Part shown: piece after piece, positions 24,010 to 31,017 of the stretch
How the letters are laid out: every line of letters begins with the position of its first letter
Numbering within the stretch: the first letter of the stretch is position 1
NCBI GenBank assembly: GCA_002329075.1
Contig: DCXR01000069.1
Location: forward strand, 1,303-42,721
Direction: 5' to 3'
Origin: Candidatus Neomicrothrix sp. UBA2131
GTDB lineage: Bacteria > Actinomycetota > Acidimicrobiia > Acidimicrobiales > MedAcidi-G1
DNA: 41,419 nt
Program-made: the position numbers and the translations under genes
Notes under the pieces: generated by a model
Seen by the model: only the letters and a program-made list of their open reading frames with translations
What the model was told of the DNA's origin: nothing
The model's database searches: none

Positions 24010-24066
24010 CGCAGCGTTGGTCGGGTCGCGCCCCGGCGGGGATGGTGGGCGGGACGCTGCCTGCGT

Positions 24067-24072
24067 TAGCGT
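24067..24072 (+). promoter_or_regulatory. Candidate -10 box of selC
   Basis: TAGCGT on the plus strand, 7 bases before the mature tRNA 5' base. If used, transcription would begin at or next to the mature 5' end, leaving little or no leader for RNase P. Confidence 0.45.
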
Positions 24073-24079
24073 CGACCCT

Positions 24080-24175
24080 GGAGGTGTCTGAGTACCTGGT
24101 GGGCTCCCCCGCCTTCAAAGCGGGTGGGACGGGCGATCCCCGTCCGGCGGGTTCGATTCCCGTCCACCTCCGCCA
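24080..24175 (+). tRNA. selC: tRNA-Sec (anticodon TCA)
   Basis: This is the selenocysteine tRNA that reads UGA. The acceptor strand GGAGGTG pairs with CACCTCC; position 8 is a T opposite C as I read it, where bacterial tRNA-Sec normally has an eighth pair. The anticodon stem CCCGC/GCGGG carries the loop CTTCAAA with TCA at 24115-24117. A long variable arm GGACGGG/CCCGTCC follows, then the T arm with GGTTCGATT. The discriminator G is followed by an encoded CCA at 24173-24175. The 96-base length with CCA fits tRNA-Sec. Its partners selA and selB lie about 11.5 kb downstream. Confidence 0.96.
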
Positions 24176-24177
24176 AT

Positions 24178-24206
24178 CCGGCCCCGGCGGGGGGCCGACG
24201 GGCCGG
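24178..24206. terminator. Hairpin between convergent selC and sigma gene
   Basis: CCGGCCC (24178-24184) pairs with GGGCCGG (24200-24206), and the loop holds a further CGG/CCG pair. It begins three bases after selC and lies 12 bases past the sigma gene stop, so it may end both transcripts. There is no T-tract. Confidence 0.45.
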
Positions 24207-24217
24207 GGCGTGCAGGC

Positions 24218-25156
24218 TCAGACGGCCAGCAGGTCGCGGGCGCCGGTGTCGGTGCTCGGGTGCCGCAACTTCGACATGGCCCGTGCCTCGATCTGGCGGA
24301 TGCGCTCGCGGGTGAGGTTGAAGTGTTCGCCGACCTCTTCGAGGGTGCGTGGCTCGCCGCGGTCAAGACCGAACCGGAGCTTCAGGATCTCGCGTTCGCG
24401 TTCGTCCAGCGGTGCGAGCAGGCGGCTGATCTGTTCGGGGAGCAGCGCCGAGGCGGCCGACTCGAACGGCGACTCGGCCTCCCGGTCCGGGACGACGTCG
24501 CCCAGTTCGGCATCGCCGTCCTCGCGGAGTGGTTCGCTCAGCGACAACGGTTCGGCTGCGAAGCGGAGGGCCTCTGTGACCTTGTCCTCCGGCATTTCGA
24601 CCTCGGCGGCCAGTTCGGCCAGGGTGGCCGGCCGGCCGTACTTGTGCTCGAGGCGGGAGCGGGCCTTCTGGAGGCGGGCCAGCGTGTCGCCAGCGTGCAC
24701 CGGGAGCCGGATGGTGCGGCCGGTGTTGGCGATGCCGCGTGTGATGGCCTGCCGGATCCACCAGGTGGCGTACGTCGAGAACTTGAAGCCCTTGCGCCAG
24801 TCGAACTTCTCGACGGCGTGCATCAGGCCCAGGTTGCCCTCCTGGATCAGGTCGAGGAGCGGGAGGCCGGATGCCTGGTACTTCTTGGCGATCGAGACGA
24901 CGAGCCGGAGGTTCGACTGGACGAAGGTCCGCTCGGCCTCGTCGCCGTGGCGGATAGCCCGACGGAGTTCACGCCGCTTGGCGGGAGCCACCCTGTCGCC
25001 GGCCCTGGCCATCTCGGCCCTGGCCTCGACGCCGCCCTCGATCTGCTGGGCGAGTCGGACCTCGCCCTCCTTGGTCAGGAGGGGGTACTGGCCGATGTCG
25101 GTGAGATAGAGACGGACGAGGTCTTCCTCGTCCCGTTCGACCCGATCCTTCGCCAA
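24218..25156 (-). CDS. Primary-type sigma-70 factor (SigA/SigB class)
   Basis: A 312-residue sigma factor with regions 1.2 to 4.2 and no long region 1.1. Features: DLVRLYLTDIGQYPLLT (1.2), SNLRLVVSIAKKYQ and LPLLDLIQEGNLGLMHAVEKFD (2.1-2.2), KFSTYATWWIRQAITRGIAN (2.3-2.4, -10 recognition), the region 3 segment with IRLPVH, and LDEREREILKLRFGL with a C-terminal RERIRQIEARAMSKLRHP helix-turn-helix (4.2). The near-identity of regions 2 and 4.2 to the housekeeping class means it reads standard promoters, but whether it is the main sigma or a group 2 sigma is open. The TTG at 25156 is chosen because GGAGGAG stands 8 bases upstream. Confidence 0.93.
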   Translation of the reverse strand: MAKDRVERDEEDLVRLYLTDIGQYPLLTKEGEVRLAQQIEGGVEARAEMARAGDRVAPAKRRELRRAIRHGDEAERTFVQSNLRLVVSIAKKYQASGLPLLDLIQEGNLGLMHAVEKFDWRKGFKFSTYATWWIRQAITRGIANTGRTIRLPVHAGDTLARLQKARSRLEHKYGRPATLAELAAEVEMPEDKVTEALRFAAEPLSLSEPLREDGDAELGDVVPDREAESPFESAASALLPEQISRLLAPLDEREREILKLRFGLDRGEPRTLEEVGEHFNLTRERIRQIEARAMSKLRHPSTDTGARDLLAV

Positions 25157-25330
25157 TCTCGGCTCTCCTCCGTTGTCGGAAGGCCCCTCTGCGGTGGCCC
25201 TCCGTAACCTCCCCGGGGCGCCTACCCGACCCGCCGGTGTCCTCTCGGATACCCCTCAGGTCCCTCTGGCGTCACCCTCACCGTTCGTCGGCCACGTTAT
25301 CGACGGCCCGGACGACCACAACTCGCGAAC

Positions 25331-25344
25331 GTGACCTTCGTCAC
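25331..25344. other. Short inverted repeat between sigma gene and nadE
   Basis: GTGAC, CTTC, GTCAC forms a perfect 5-bp inverted repeat in the 207-base region upstream of the sigma gene. It could be an operator or part of nadE's 3' end. The rest of this gap shows no clear element beyond a weak TTGTGG...TAACGT pair on the minus strand. Confidence 0.25.
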
Positions 25345-25363
25345 GACTTGCGGGAGGCCACAT

Positions 25364-27055
25364 TCAGCCCCGATAGCGGTTGACGACCGGCAGCCGCCTG
25401 TCACGACCGAATCCCTTGCGGGTGACCCGGGCGCCGTGCGGCGTCTGGCGCCGCTTGTACTCGGCGCCGTCGACGAGGCGCACGACCCGGTCGACCAGGT
25501 CGGCTTCGAACCCGGAGGCGACCAGTTCGGCCCTTGTGCGGTCTCCCTCGATGTAGGCCTCGAGCAGCGGATCGAGCACGTCGTAGGGCGGCAGGCTCTG
25601 GTCGTCGCGCTGGTCGGGTCGCAGTTCGGCGGAGGGTGGCTTGGCGAGGATCGAGTCGGGGATCACCGGTCCCCCGCCGCACAGCACGGCCTGCGTGTTG
25701 CGCCAGCGGCACAGGTCGTACACGGTCGTCTTGTAGACGTCCTTGATCGAGGCGTAGGCACCGGCGGTGTCGCCGTAGAGGGTCGAGTAGCCGACGGCCG
25801 ACTCGCTCTTGTTGCCGGTCGTCAGGACCAGCCAGCCGTGGGCGTTGGAGAGCGCCATCAGCAGGACACCCCGGATGCGGGCCTGCAGGTTCTCGTCGAC
25901 CAGGCCGTCGCCCATGTCGCCGACCGAGGGACCGAGCAGGCCGCGCAACGCCGCATGGGCATCCTCGATGGGGATGGTCATGCCGTCGATGCCCTGTTCG
26001 GCGATGAGGGACTCGGCGTCGGTCACGGAGTGGTCGCTCGAATACCGGGACGGCATGAGGACGCCGTGGACGTGGTCGGGTCCGAGGGCGTCTGCGGCGA
26101 TGGTGGCGACGAGGGCCGAGTCGACGCCGCCCGACAGGCCGATGCACACATCGGTGAAGCCGCTCTTGACGACGTAGTCGCGCGTGGCGGTGATGAGGGC
26201 GCCGTAGATCTCTGCCATCGGTTCGAGGGGCGCAACGGGGGGCGGCACCAGGGGGTCGCCGCGATCGACCGGCCCGGAGACCTCCACGACGGGGAGGCCC
26301 CCTTCGGCGAGCGGCACCTCAGGGACGTCGATGTCGGCGACGACGACCGCCTCGTCGAAACGGGGGGCCCGGGCCACGATCCGACCCGCGGGGTCGGCCA
26401 CCATCGACCCGCCGTCGAAGACCAGTTCGTCCTGGGCGCCGACCAGGTTGGCGTAGACGAGGGGCCGCCCGGAGGAGGTGGCGGTGGCAACGACGGTGGC
26501 CTCGCGTTCGGCCAGCTTGCCCTGGTGGTACGGCGAGCCGTTGGCGACCACGAGCAGTTCGGCACCGCCTTCGACCAGCCGGTCGACCGGCCCATCGGCC
26601 ACCCAGAGGTCCTCGCAGACGGCCACGCCGACTCGGGCGCCGCCGATCCGGTACAGCTCCTGCGGTTTGGTGCCGGCTCGGAAGTGCCGAGCCTCGTCGA
26701 ACACGCTGTAGTTGGGAAGTTGGCGTTTGTGGTAGATGCCGGCCACGGCGCCACCGTGGCAGACGGCGACGGCGTTGTGGACGCTGCCGTCCGGACCGGG
26801 GTCGGCGAAACCGAGCACCAGGGCACAGTCACCGCTCTCGGCGGCCAACGTCTCCATCGCGGCACGACTGTCGGCCACGAACCTCGGCTTAAGCACGAGG
26901 TCCTCCAACGGGTAGCCGGTGAGCACCATTTCCGGGAAGACGGCCACATCACAGCCGGCGACCTCGCCCAGGGTGGAGCGGACACGCGCCACGTTGCCGT
27001 CGAGGTCCCCGACGACGCTGTTCACCTGGACCAGGGCGACCCGCAGGCGATGCAT
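25364..27055 (-). CDS. nadE: Glutamine-dependent NAD+ synthetase
   Basis: NadE makes NAD+ from nicotinic acid adenine dinucleotide, using ammonia released from glutamine. The 563-residue product joins an N-terminal nitrilase-type glutaminase domain (Glu42 in FPEMVLTGYP, Lys110 in YHKRQLPNY, Cys147 in VAVCEDLW) to a C-terminal synthetase domain with the pyrophosphatase loop LSGGVDSAL (about 317-325), LTTGNKSE and the later YGDTAGAYA segment. All three glutaminase catalytic residues are present, so glutamine use is expected, which fits the neighbouring glutamine synthetase genes. The ATG at 27055 has a TACGCT box 6 bases upstream. Confidence 0.97.
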   Translation of the reverse strand: MHRLRVALVQVNSVVGDLDGNVARVRSTLGEVAGCDVAVFPEMVLTGYPLEDLVLKPRFVADSRAAMETLAAESGDCALVLGFADPGPDGSVHNAVAVCHGGAVAGIYHKRQLPNYSVFDEARHFRAGTKPQELYRIGGARVGVAVCEDLWVADGPVDRLVEGGAELLVVANGSPYHQGKLAEREATVVATATSSGRPLVYANLVGAQDELVFDGGSMVADPAGRIVARAPRFDEAVVVADIDVPEVPLAEGGLPVVEVSGPVDRGDPLVPPPVAPLEPMAEIYGALITATRDYVVKSGFTDVCIGLSGGVDSALVATIAADALGPDHVHGVLMPSRYSSDHSVTDAESLIAEQGIDGMTIPIEDAHAALRGLLGPSVGDMGDGLVDENLQARIRGVLLMALSNAHGWLVLTTGNKSESAVGYSTLYGDTAGAYASIKDVYKTTVYDLCRWRNTQAVLCGGGPVIPDSILAKPPSAELRPDQRDDQSLPPYDVLDPLLEAYIEGDRTRAELVASGFEADLVDRVVRLVDGAEYKRRQTPHGARVTRKGFGRDRRLPVVNRYRG

Positions 27056-27061
27056 GGTGGG

Positions 27062-27067
27062 AGCGTA
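27062..27067 (-). promoter_or_regulatory. Candidate -10 box for leaderless nadE
   Basis: TACGCT on the minus strand, 6 bases before the nadE ATG. It lies just past the terminator of glnII, where a new transcript would be expected to start. Confidence 0.5.
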
Positions 27068-27102
27068 CCGACGGGGCTCCCGGGCACAGCCCTGCCCGGA
27101 CG

Positions 27103-27138
27103 CGCAGCGGCCCCGGGGCGAACCCCGGGGCCGTTGCG
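27103..27138 (-). terminator. Strong hairpin with TTCG loop after glnII
   Basis: A 16-bp stem with a single G-T pair and a four-base loop that reads TTCG on the minus (glnII) strand, the very stable UUCG tetraloop in RNA. It starts 11 bases after the glnII stop. A second 6-bp inverted repeat (CGGGCA/TGCCCG, 27081-27098) follows. There is no T-tract, as is common in high-G+C actinobacteria. Confidence 0.7.
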
Positions 27139-27149
27139 AGGGCGTGTGC

Positions 27150-28163
27150 CTACGCGAGGGCCTCGCAGCAGGTGTTCGTGATCAACCGGGTGACCACATA
27201 GGGATCCATGTTGGCGTTCGGGCGACGGTCCTCGATGTAGCCCCTGCCCTCGAGGTGGACCTGCCAGGGGATGCGCACCGAGGCACCGCGGTCGGAAACG
27301 GCGTAGTTGTATGCGTCGTAGCGTTGCGTCTCGTGGAGGCCGGTGAGGCGATCCTCGGAGCCGAGGCCGTAGCCGGCGAGGTGCTCCTCGATCTTGCCCT
27401 CGGCGCCCAGCGCCTCGCAGGCGGCGATGACGGGCTCGTAGCCCTCGCGCATGGCAAGGGTCGAGAAGTTGGTGTGGGCGCCGGCGCCGTTCCAGTCGCC
27501 CTTGACGGGCTTGGCGCTGAGCGTGGCGTCGACCCCGTAGTTCTCGGCGATGCGGTACAGGAGGTAGCGGGCGACCCAGAGATGGTCGCTGACCAACACC
27601 GGGTCCTCGGGCCCGATCTGGAACTCCCACTGCCCGAGCATGACCTCGGCGTTGGTGCCCGAGATGTTCAGTTCGGCGTCGATGCATGCCCGGGTGTGGT
27701 CCTCGACGATGTCGCGACCGGCGATCTCGATGGCGCCGACACCACAGTAGTAGGGGCCCTGCGGGGCGGGGTAGCCCTCGATCGGCCAACCCAGCGGGCG
27801 GTTCTCCTGGAAGAACGTGTACTCCTGTTCGATGCCGAAGATGGGCTGCTGGTCGGCGTACTTCTCGTAGGTCTCGACGCAGGCGGCACGCGTGTTCGAC
27901 GGGTGCGGCGTCATGTTGCCGTCCGGGAGGCAGACGTCGGCGAGCACGAGGACGTCGTCACCGCCACGGATCGGGTCTGGGCAACTGAACACCGGGCGCA
28001 GCACGCAGTCGGAGTTGTCGCCCGGCGCCTGATTGGTGCTCGAGCCGTCGAACCCCCAGATCGGGAACTCGGTCGTGCCGGTATCGACAATCTTGGTCTT
28101 CGAGCGGACGTACGGCAGGGGCTCCGTACCGTCGATCCAGATGTATTCGGCCCTGATCGGCAT
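27150..28163 (-). CDS. glnII: Glutamine synthetase type II
   Basis: A 337-residue eukaryote-type (GSII) glutamine synthetase, a group found in bacteria such as Streptomyces, Frankia and rhizobia. Features are EYIWIDGTEPLPYVRSKT, IWGFDGSSTNQA, GIEQEYTFFQ with the metal-binding Glu residues, PQGPYYCGVGA, GQWEFQIGPEDP, GAGAHTNFS and GRGYIEDRRPNANMDPY. GSII is not adenylylated and is normally controlled at transcription. ATG 28163 has a GGAG about 10 bases upstream. It diverges from the GlnA2-like gene, and the shared 188-base region has GlnR-like half-sites. Confidence 0.96.
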   Translation of the reverse strand: MPIRAEYIWIDGTEPLPYVRSKTKIVDTGTTEFPIWGFDGSSTNQAPGDNSDCVLRPVFSCPDPIRGGDDVLVLADVCLPDGNMTPHPSNTRAACVETYEKYADQQPIFGIEQEYTFFQENRPLGWPIEGYPAPQGPYYCGVGAIEIAGRDIVEDHTRACIDAELNISGTNAEVMLGQWEFQIGPEDPVLVSDHLWVARYLLYRIAENYGVDATLSAKPVKGDWNGAGAHTNFSTLAMREGYEPVIAACEALGAEGKIEEHLAGYGLGSEDRLTGLHETQRYDAYNYAVSDRGASVRIPWQVHLEGRGYIEDRRPNANMDPYVVTRLITNTCCEALA

Positions 28164-28271
28164 TGGTGTCAGTCTCCAGGTCGAGGTGTGCGGCGGGCGG
28201 CTCAGCCGTCCGCTCCGTTGTCGTCGGCGTCGGCGGGTTCACCGGGCCGGACACACGATGCCACAGATGCG

Positions 28272-28320
28272 GTTTCCCTGCTGTTGCCCGTGTGTGAACG
28301 GTCTGTGAACACAGTCAAAC
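28272..28320. promoter_or_regulatory. Putative GlnR operator with five 11-bp-spaced half-sites
   Basis: Five pentamers follow each other with exactly six bases between them: GTTTC, GTTGC, GTGAA, GTGAA, CAAAC (plus strand). On the minus strand the last pair reads GCAAC-N6-GAAAC, one base off the actinobacterial GlnR consensus GTNAC-N6-GAAAC. The array lies between glnII and the GlnA2-like gene, ending about 30 bases before the latter, and glnR is encoded in the same block. Confidence 0.55.
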
Positions 28321-28348
28321 CCCTTGGCGCGCGAGACATCGATGCCGC

Positions 28349-29704
28349 ATGATGGATGCCGTGGAGAACGACGCCGACCGGAAACGCGACTACGTCCTGC
28401 GTACCGTCGAGGAGCGCGGGGTCCGCCTGATCCGACTCTGGTTCACCGACGTGCTCGGGCGCCACAAGTCGGTGGCCATCTCGCCAGCCGAGCTGGAGAC
28501 GGTGTTCGACGGAGGCCTGCAGTTCGACGGCTCGGCGATCGACGGCTTCAGCCGCGTCCAGGAGAGCGACGTGCTGGCCGTCCCCGATCCCAGCACCTTC
28601 GAGCTGCTCCCGTGGGCCGCCGAGGACGAGCCGTCGGGCACCATGTTCTGCGACATAACCCGGCTGGACGGCTCGCCGTTCCCGGGCGATCCCCGTCAGG
28701 TCCTGCGCCGCAACATCGACCTGGCCAGGGAGGCCGGTTTCGAGATGTTCTGCGCCCCCGAGGTCGAGTTCTTCTACTTCGCCGACGCCAACGGTGGCGT
28801 ACCCCGACCGCTCGACGGTGCCTCGTACTTCGACCTCACCACCGCCGACGTCTCGTCGGACCTGCGCAAGCGCACCCTGCACATGCTCGAGGCCCTGTCC
28901 ATCCCGGTGGAGTACTCGTTCCACGAGGACAGCCCCAGCCAGCACGAGATCGACCTGCAGTACACCGACGCCCTGTCGATGGCCGACGCCGTGATGACCT
29001 TGCGCCTGACCGTGAAGAAGATCGCCATGGATCAGGGCATCTACGCCACCTTCATGCCGAAACCGCTCAACGGCGTCCAGGGGTCGGGCATGCACACGCA
29101 CCTGTCGCTGTTCCGTGACGGCACCAACGCCTTCCACGACCCGGAGAGCGACGACGGCCTCTCGGCGGTCGGCCATGGCTTCATCGCCGGACTGCTCCAC
29201 CACGCCCGGGAGATCACCGCCGTCACCAACCAGCTGGTCAACTCGTACAAGCGGATCAACGAGGGCTACGAAGCCCCGCGGTTCATCTCGTGGGCCCGCA
29301 ACAACCGTTCGGCGCTGATCCGGGTGCCGATCATCAAGCCGGGCAAGACGCAGTCCACCCGCATCGAGTACCGGGTGCTCGACCCGGCCTGCAATCCGTA
29401 CCTCGCCTATGCCGTGATCCTGGCCGCCGGCCTGAAGGGCATCGTGGAGGGCTACGGGCTCCCTGACGAGGCCGTCGAGAACCTCCACGAACTCGGGCCC
29501 GACGACCTGGCGTCGCTCGGCGTCCAGCCGTTGCCGTCCAACCTGGCCGAGGCGCTCGACGAGATGGAGGAATCCGAGCTCGTCCGGAGCACGCTCGGTG
29601 ACCACATCTTCGAGTGGTTCCTCCGCAACAAGCGGGCCGAATGGGACGACTACCAGCGTCAGGTCACGCCGTTCGAGTTAGAGCACTACCTTCCGACCTG
29701 GTGA
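28349..29704 (+). CDS. glnA: Glutamine synthetase type I, GlnA2-like
   Basis: A 451-residue GSI-alpha-type glutamine synthetase. Its N terminus (KRDYVLRTVEERGVRLIRLWFTD) closely follows mycobacterial GlnA2. Catalytic blocks are QFDGSAIDGF, EVEFFYF, HEDSPSQHEID, GSGMHTHLSLF, NSYKRI, RNNRSALIRVP and STRIEYRVLDPACNPY. The Tyr-containing loop used for adenylylation in GSI-beta is absent (ENLHELGPDD stands in that area), so control should be transcriptional. The start may be ATG 28349 or 28352; no strong ribosome site is seen. glnR follows after 13 bases. Confidence 0.95.
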   Translation: MMDAVENDADRKRDYVLRTVEERGVRLIRLWFTDVLGRHKSVAISPAELETVFDGGLQFDGSAIDGFSRVQESDVLAVPDPSTFELLPWAAEDEPSGTMFCDITRLDGSPFPGDPRQVLRRNIDLAREAGFEMFCAPEVEFFYFADANGGVPRPLDGASYFDLTTADVSSDLRKRTLHMLEALSIPVEYSFHEDSPSQHEIDLQYTDALSMADAVMTLRLTVKKIAMDQGIYATFMPKPLNGVQGSGMHTHLSLFRDGTNAFHDPESDDGLSAVGHGFIAGLLHHAREITAVTNQLVNSYKRINEGYEAPRFISWARNNRSALIRVPIIKPGKTQSTRIEYRVLDPACNPYLAYAVILAAGLKGIVEGYGLPDEAVENLHELGPDDLASLGVQPLPSNLAEALDEMEESELVRSTLGDHIFEWFLRNKRAEWDDYQRQVTPFELEHYLPTW

Positions 29705-29717
29705 CGGCAGGCCCCTG

Positions 29718-30398
29718 ATGGACCCACTCCTCGTCTTCCCCGACCCACCCCCGCCGGAGTTGGCTCAGGCCCTCGACCTCGGCGGTTGGTCGTGGAAGTC
29801 CTGCGGGGACCCGGACGTCGCCATGGCCGAGGAGCCCGACGGTGGATGGGCCGGTGCCGTCGTTGCCGCCGATGACGATCCGGAGGCAGCCTTCAGACTC
29901 TGCCGTCGCCTCCGCAAGGGCGACTTTCTACTCGAGCCGCTGCTTCTGTTGATCGGCGTCAGCCAACTCGAGGGCCTCGAGTTGCGCGACGACCTGTTCG
30001 ACGACTTCTGCCTCGTTTCGGTCCGGCCGGTCGAGTTGTCCGTCAGGCTGCAGCACCTGTTCTGGCGGACCGGTCGGGGATCGCGGCCCGAACTCGTCGA
30101 GTACGGGCCGTTGGCGCTGAACGTCGAGACCTATCAGGCGGCCATCGACGGCCAACCGCTGGACCTCACCTACATGGAGTACGAGTTGCTCAAGTTCCTG
30201 GCCTCGCACCCCGGGAAGGTGTTCACCCGCGAGACCCTGCTGAGCCGGGTGTGGGGGTACGACTACTACGGCGGCGCCCGCACGGTCGACGTGCACATCC
30301 GGCGCCTGCGTGCGAAGTTGGGCGAGGAGCACGCTGGCCTGATCCACACCGTCCGGTCGGTGGGCTACCGCTTCGGCCAGTCGCGCTGGGGCGTATAG
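29718..30398 (+). CDS. glnR: GlnR-like orphan response regulator
   Basis: A 226-residue OmpR-family regulator whose DNA-binding half is very like actinobacterial GlnR: LDLTYMEYELLKFLASHPGKVFTR, LLSRVWGYDYYGGARTVDVH, IRRLRAKLG and IHTVRSVGYRF. The N-terminal half (residues 1-115) has a receiver-like length but lacks the canonical phospho-acceptor and Lys-Pro pattern, which agrees with GlnR working without a partner kinase. GlnR activates or represses nitrogen-assimilation genes; both glutamine synthetase genes here are probable targets. It is placed 13 bases after the GlnA2-like gene and is likely co-transcribed. Confidence 0.9.
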   Translation: MDPLLVFPDPPPPELAQALDLGGWSWKSCGDPDVAMAEEPDGGWAGAVVAADDDPEAAFRLCRRLRKGDFLLEPLLLLIGVSQLEGLELRDDLFDDFCLVSVRPVELSVRLQHLFWRTGRGSRPELVEYGPLALNVETYQAAIDGQPLDLTYMEYELLKFLASHPGKVFTRETLLSRVWGYDYYGGARTVDVHIRRLRAKLGEEHAGLIHTVRSVGYRFGQSRWGV

Positions 30399-30409
30399 GC
30401 CGGGGTGCC

Positions 30410-30598
30410 TCAGTCGTCGGCGGGGCCTGCGTAGGGGTTGGCCTCGCTCACCTCGAGCAGTTCGGACCCCTCGTGGCGTTGGTCGACTTCGCGCTTGAGC
30501 AGCCTGCCCAGGGAGAATGCACCGATGGCGCCGCCCATGAGGATGCCGACGGGTATGACGACCACGAGCAGCACGATCATGATCACGGCTCCGGTCAT
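30410..30598 (-). CDS. Small one-helix membrane protein
   Basis: A 62-residue protein with a long hydrophobic N-terminal helix (VIMIVLLVVVIPVGILMGGAIGAF) and a charged C-terminal half (LLKREVDQRHEG, then an acidic end). ATG 30598 has no ribosome site; a CAGACT hexamer 6 bases upstream could be a -10 of the leaderless kind. It converges on glnR with 11 bases between stops. I do not recognise the family. Confidence 0.55.
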   Translation of the reverse strand: MTGAVIMIVLLVVVIPVGILMGGAIGAFSLGRLLKREVDQRHEGSELLEVSEANPYAGPADD

Positions 30599-30643
30599 GC
30601 CGGCAGTCTGCCAGATGCCGGGCGGCGGCAGGAAGACGGCTCC

Positions 30644-31000
30644 TCAGCCGGTGTGGGCGATTGCCTCGATCTCGACGAGCGCCCCAAGGGGCAGGGCGGC
30701 GACGGCGACGGCTGAGCGGGCCGGGCGGTGGTCGCCGAATGCGTCGCAGTAGATGGCGTTCATGGCCGCATAGTCGTCCATGTCGACGAGGAACACCGTG
30801 GTCTTGAGCACGTCGTCCATCGTGGCGCCTTCGGTCTCAAGGACGGCGCGCAGGTTGGCGAGGGCCTGGGAAAGTTGGCGGTCGAGGCCGCCGTCGACGA
30901 GAGCGCCATCGGCTATGCCGATCTGGCCGCTGGTGAGCAGGGTGCTGCCCACGCGCACTATCGGCGTGTAGGGGCCCACGGGCTTCGGAGTGTCGCTCAT
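30644..31000 (-). CDS. ridA: RidA/YjgF family reactive-enamine deaminase
   Basis: RidA proteins hydrolyse reactive enamine/imine intermediates such as 2-aminoacrylate. The 118-residue product shows GPYTPIVRVGSTLLTSGQIG, NLRAVLETEGATMDDVLKTTVFLVDM and RPARSAVAVAALPLGALVEIEAIA, with the conserved Arg and Glu of the active site. ATG 31000 is preceded by GAGGAG at good spacing; an in-frame extension upstream to 31243 lies within the next gene and is rejected. It begins 17 bases after the Mo-hydroxylase-like gene, so the two may be one transcript. Confidence 0.95.
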   Translation of the reverse strand: MSDTPKPVGPYTPIVRVGSTLLTSGQIGIADGALVDGGLDRQLSQALANLRAVLETEGATMDDVLKTTVFLVDMDDYAAMNAIYCDAFGDHRPARSAVAVAALPLGALVEIEAIAHTG

Positions 31001-31017
31001 CGGGTTTCTCCTCGTAC

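Noticed and set aside
25331..27181. A 616-codon plus-strand frame antisense to nadE
   Set aside because: nadE shows all catalytic residues through the whole length; the antisense reading has no recognisable pattern.
28202..29605. A 467-codon minus-strand frame antisense to the GlnA2-like gene
   Set aside because: It is a shadow of a conserved glutamine synthetase and would extend across the glnII-glnA control region.
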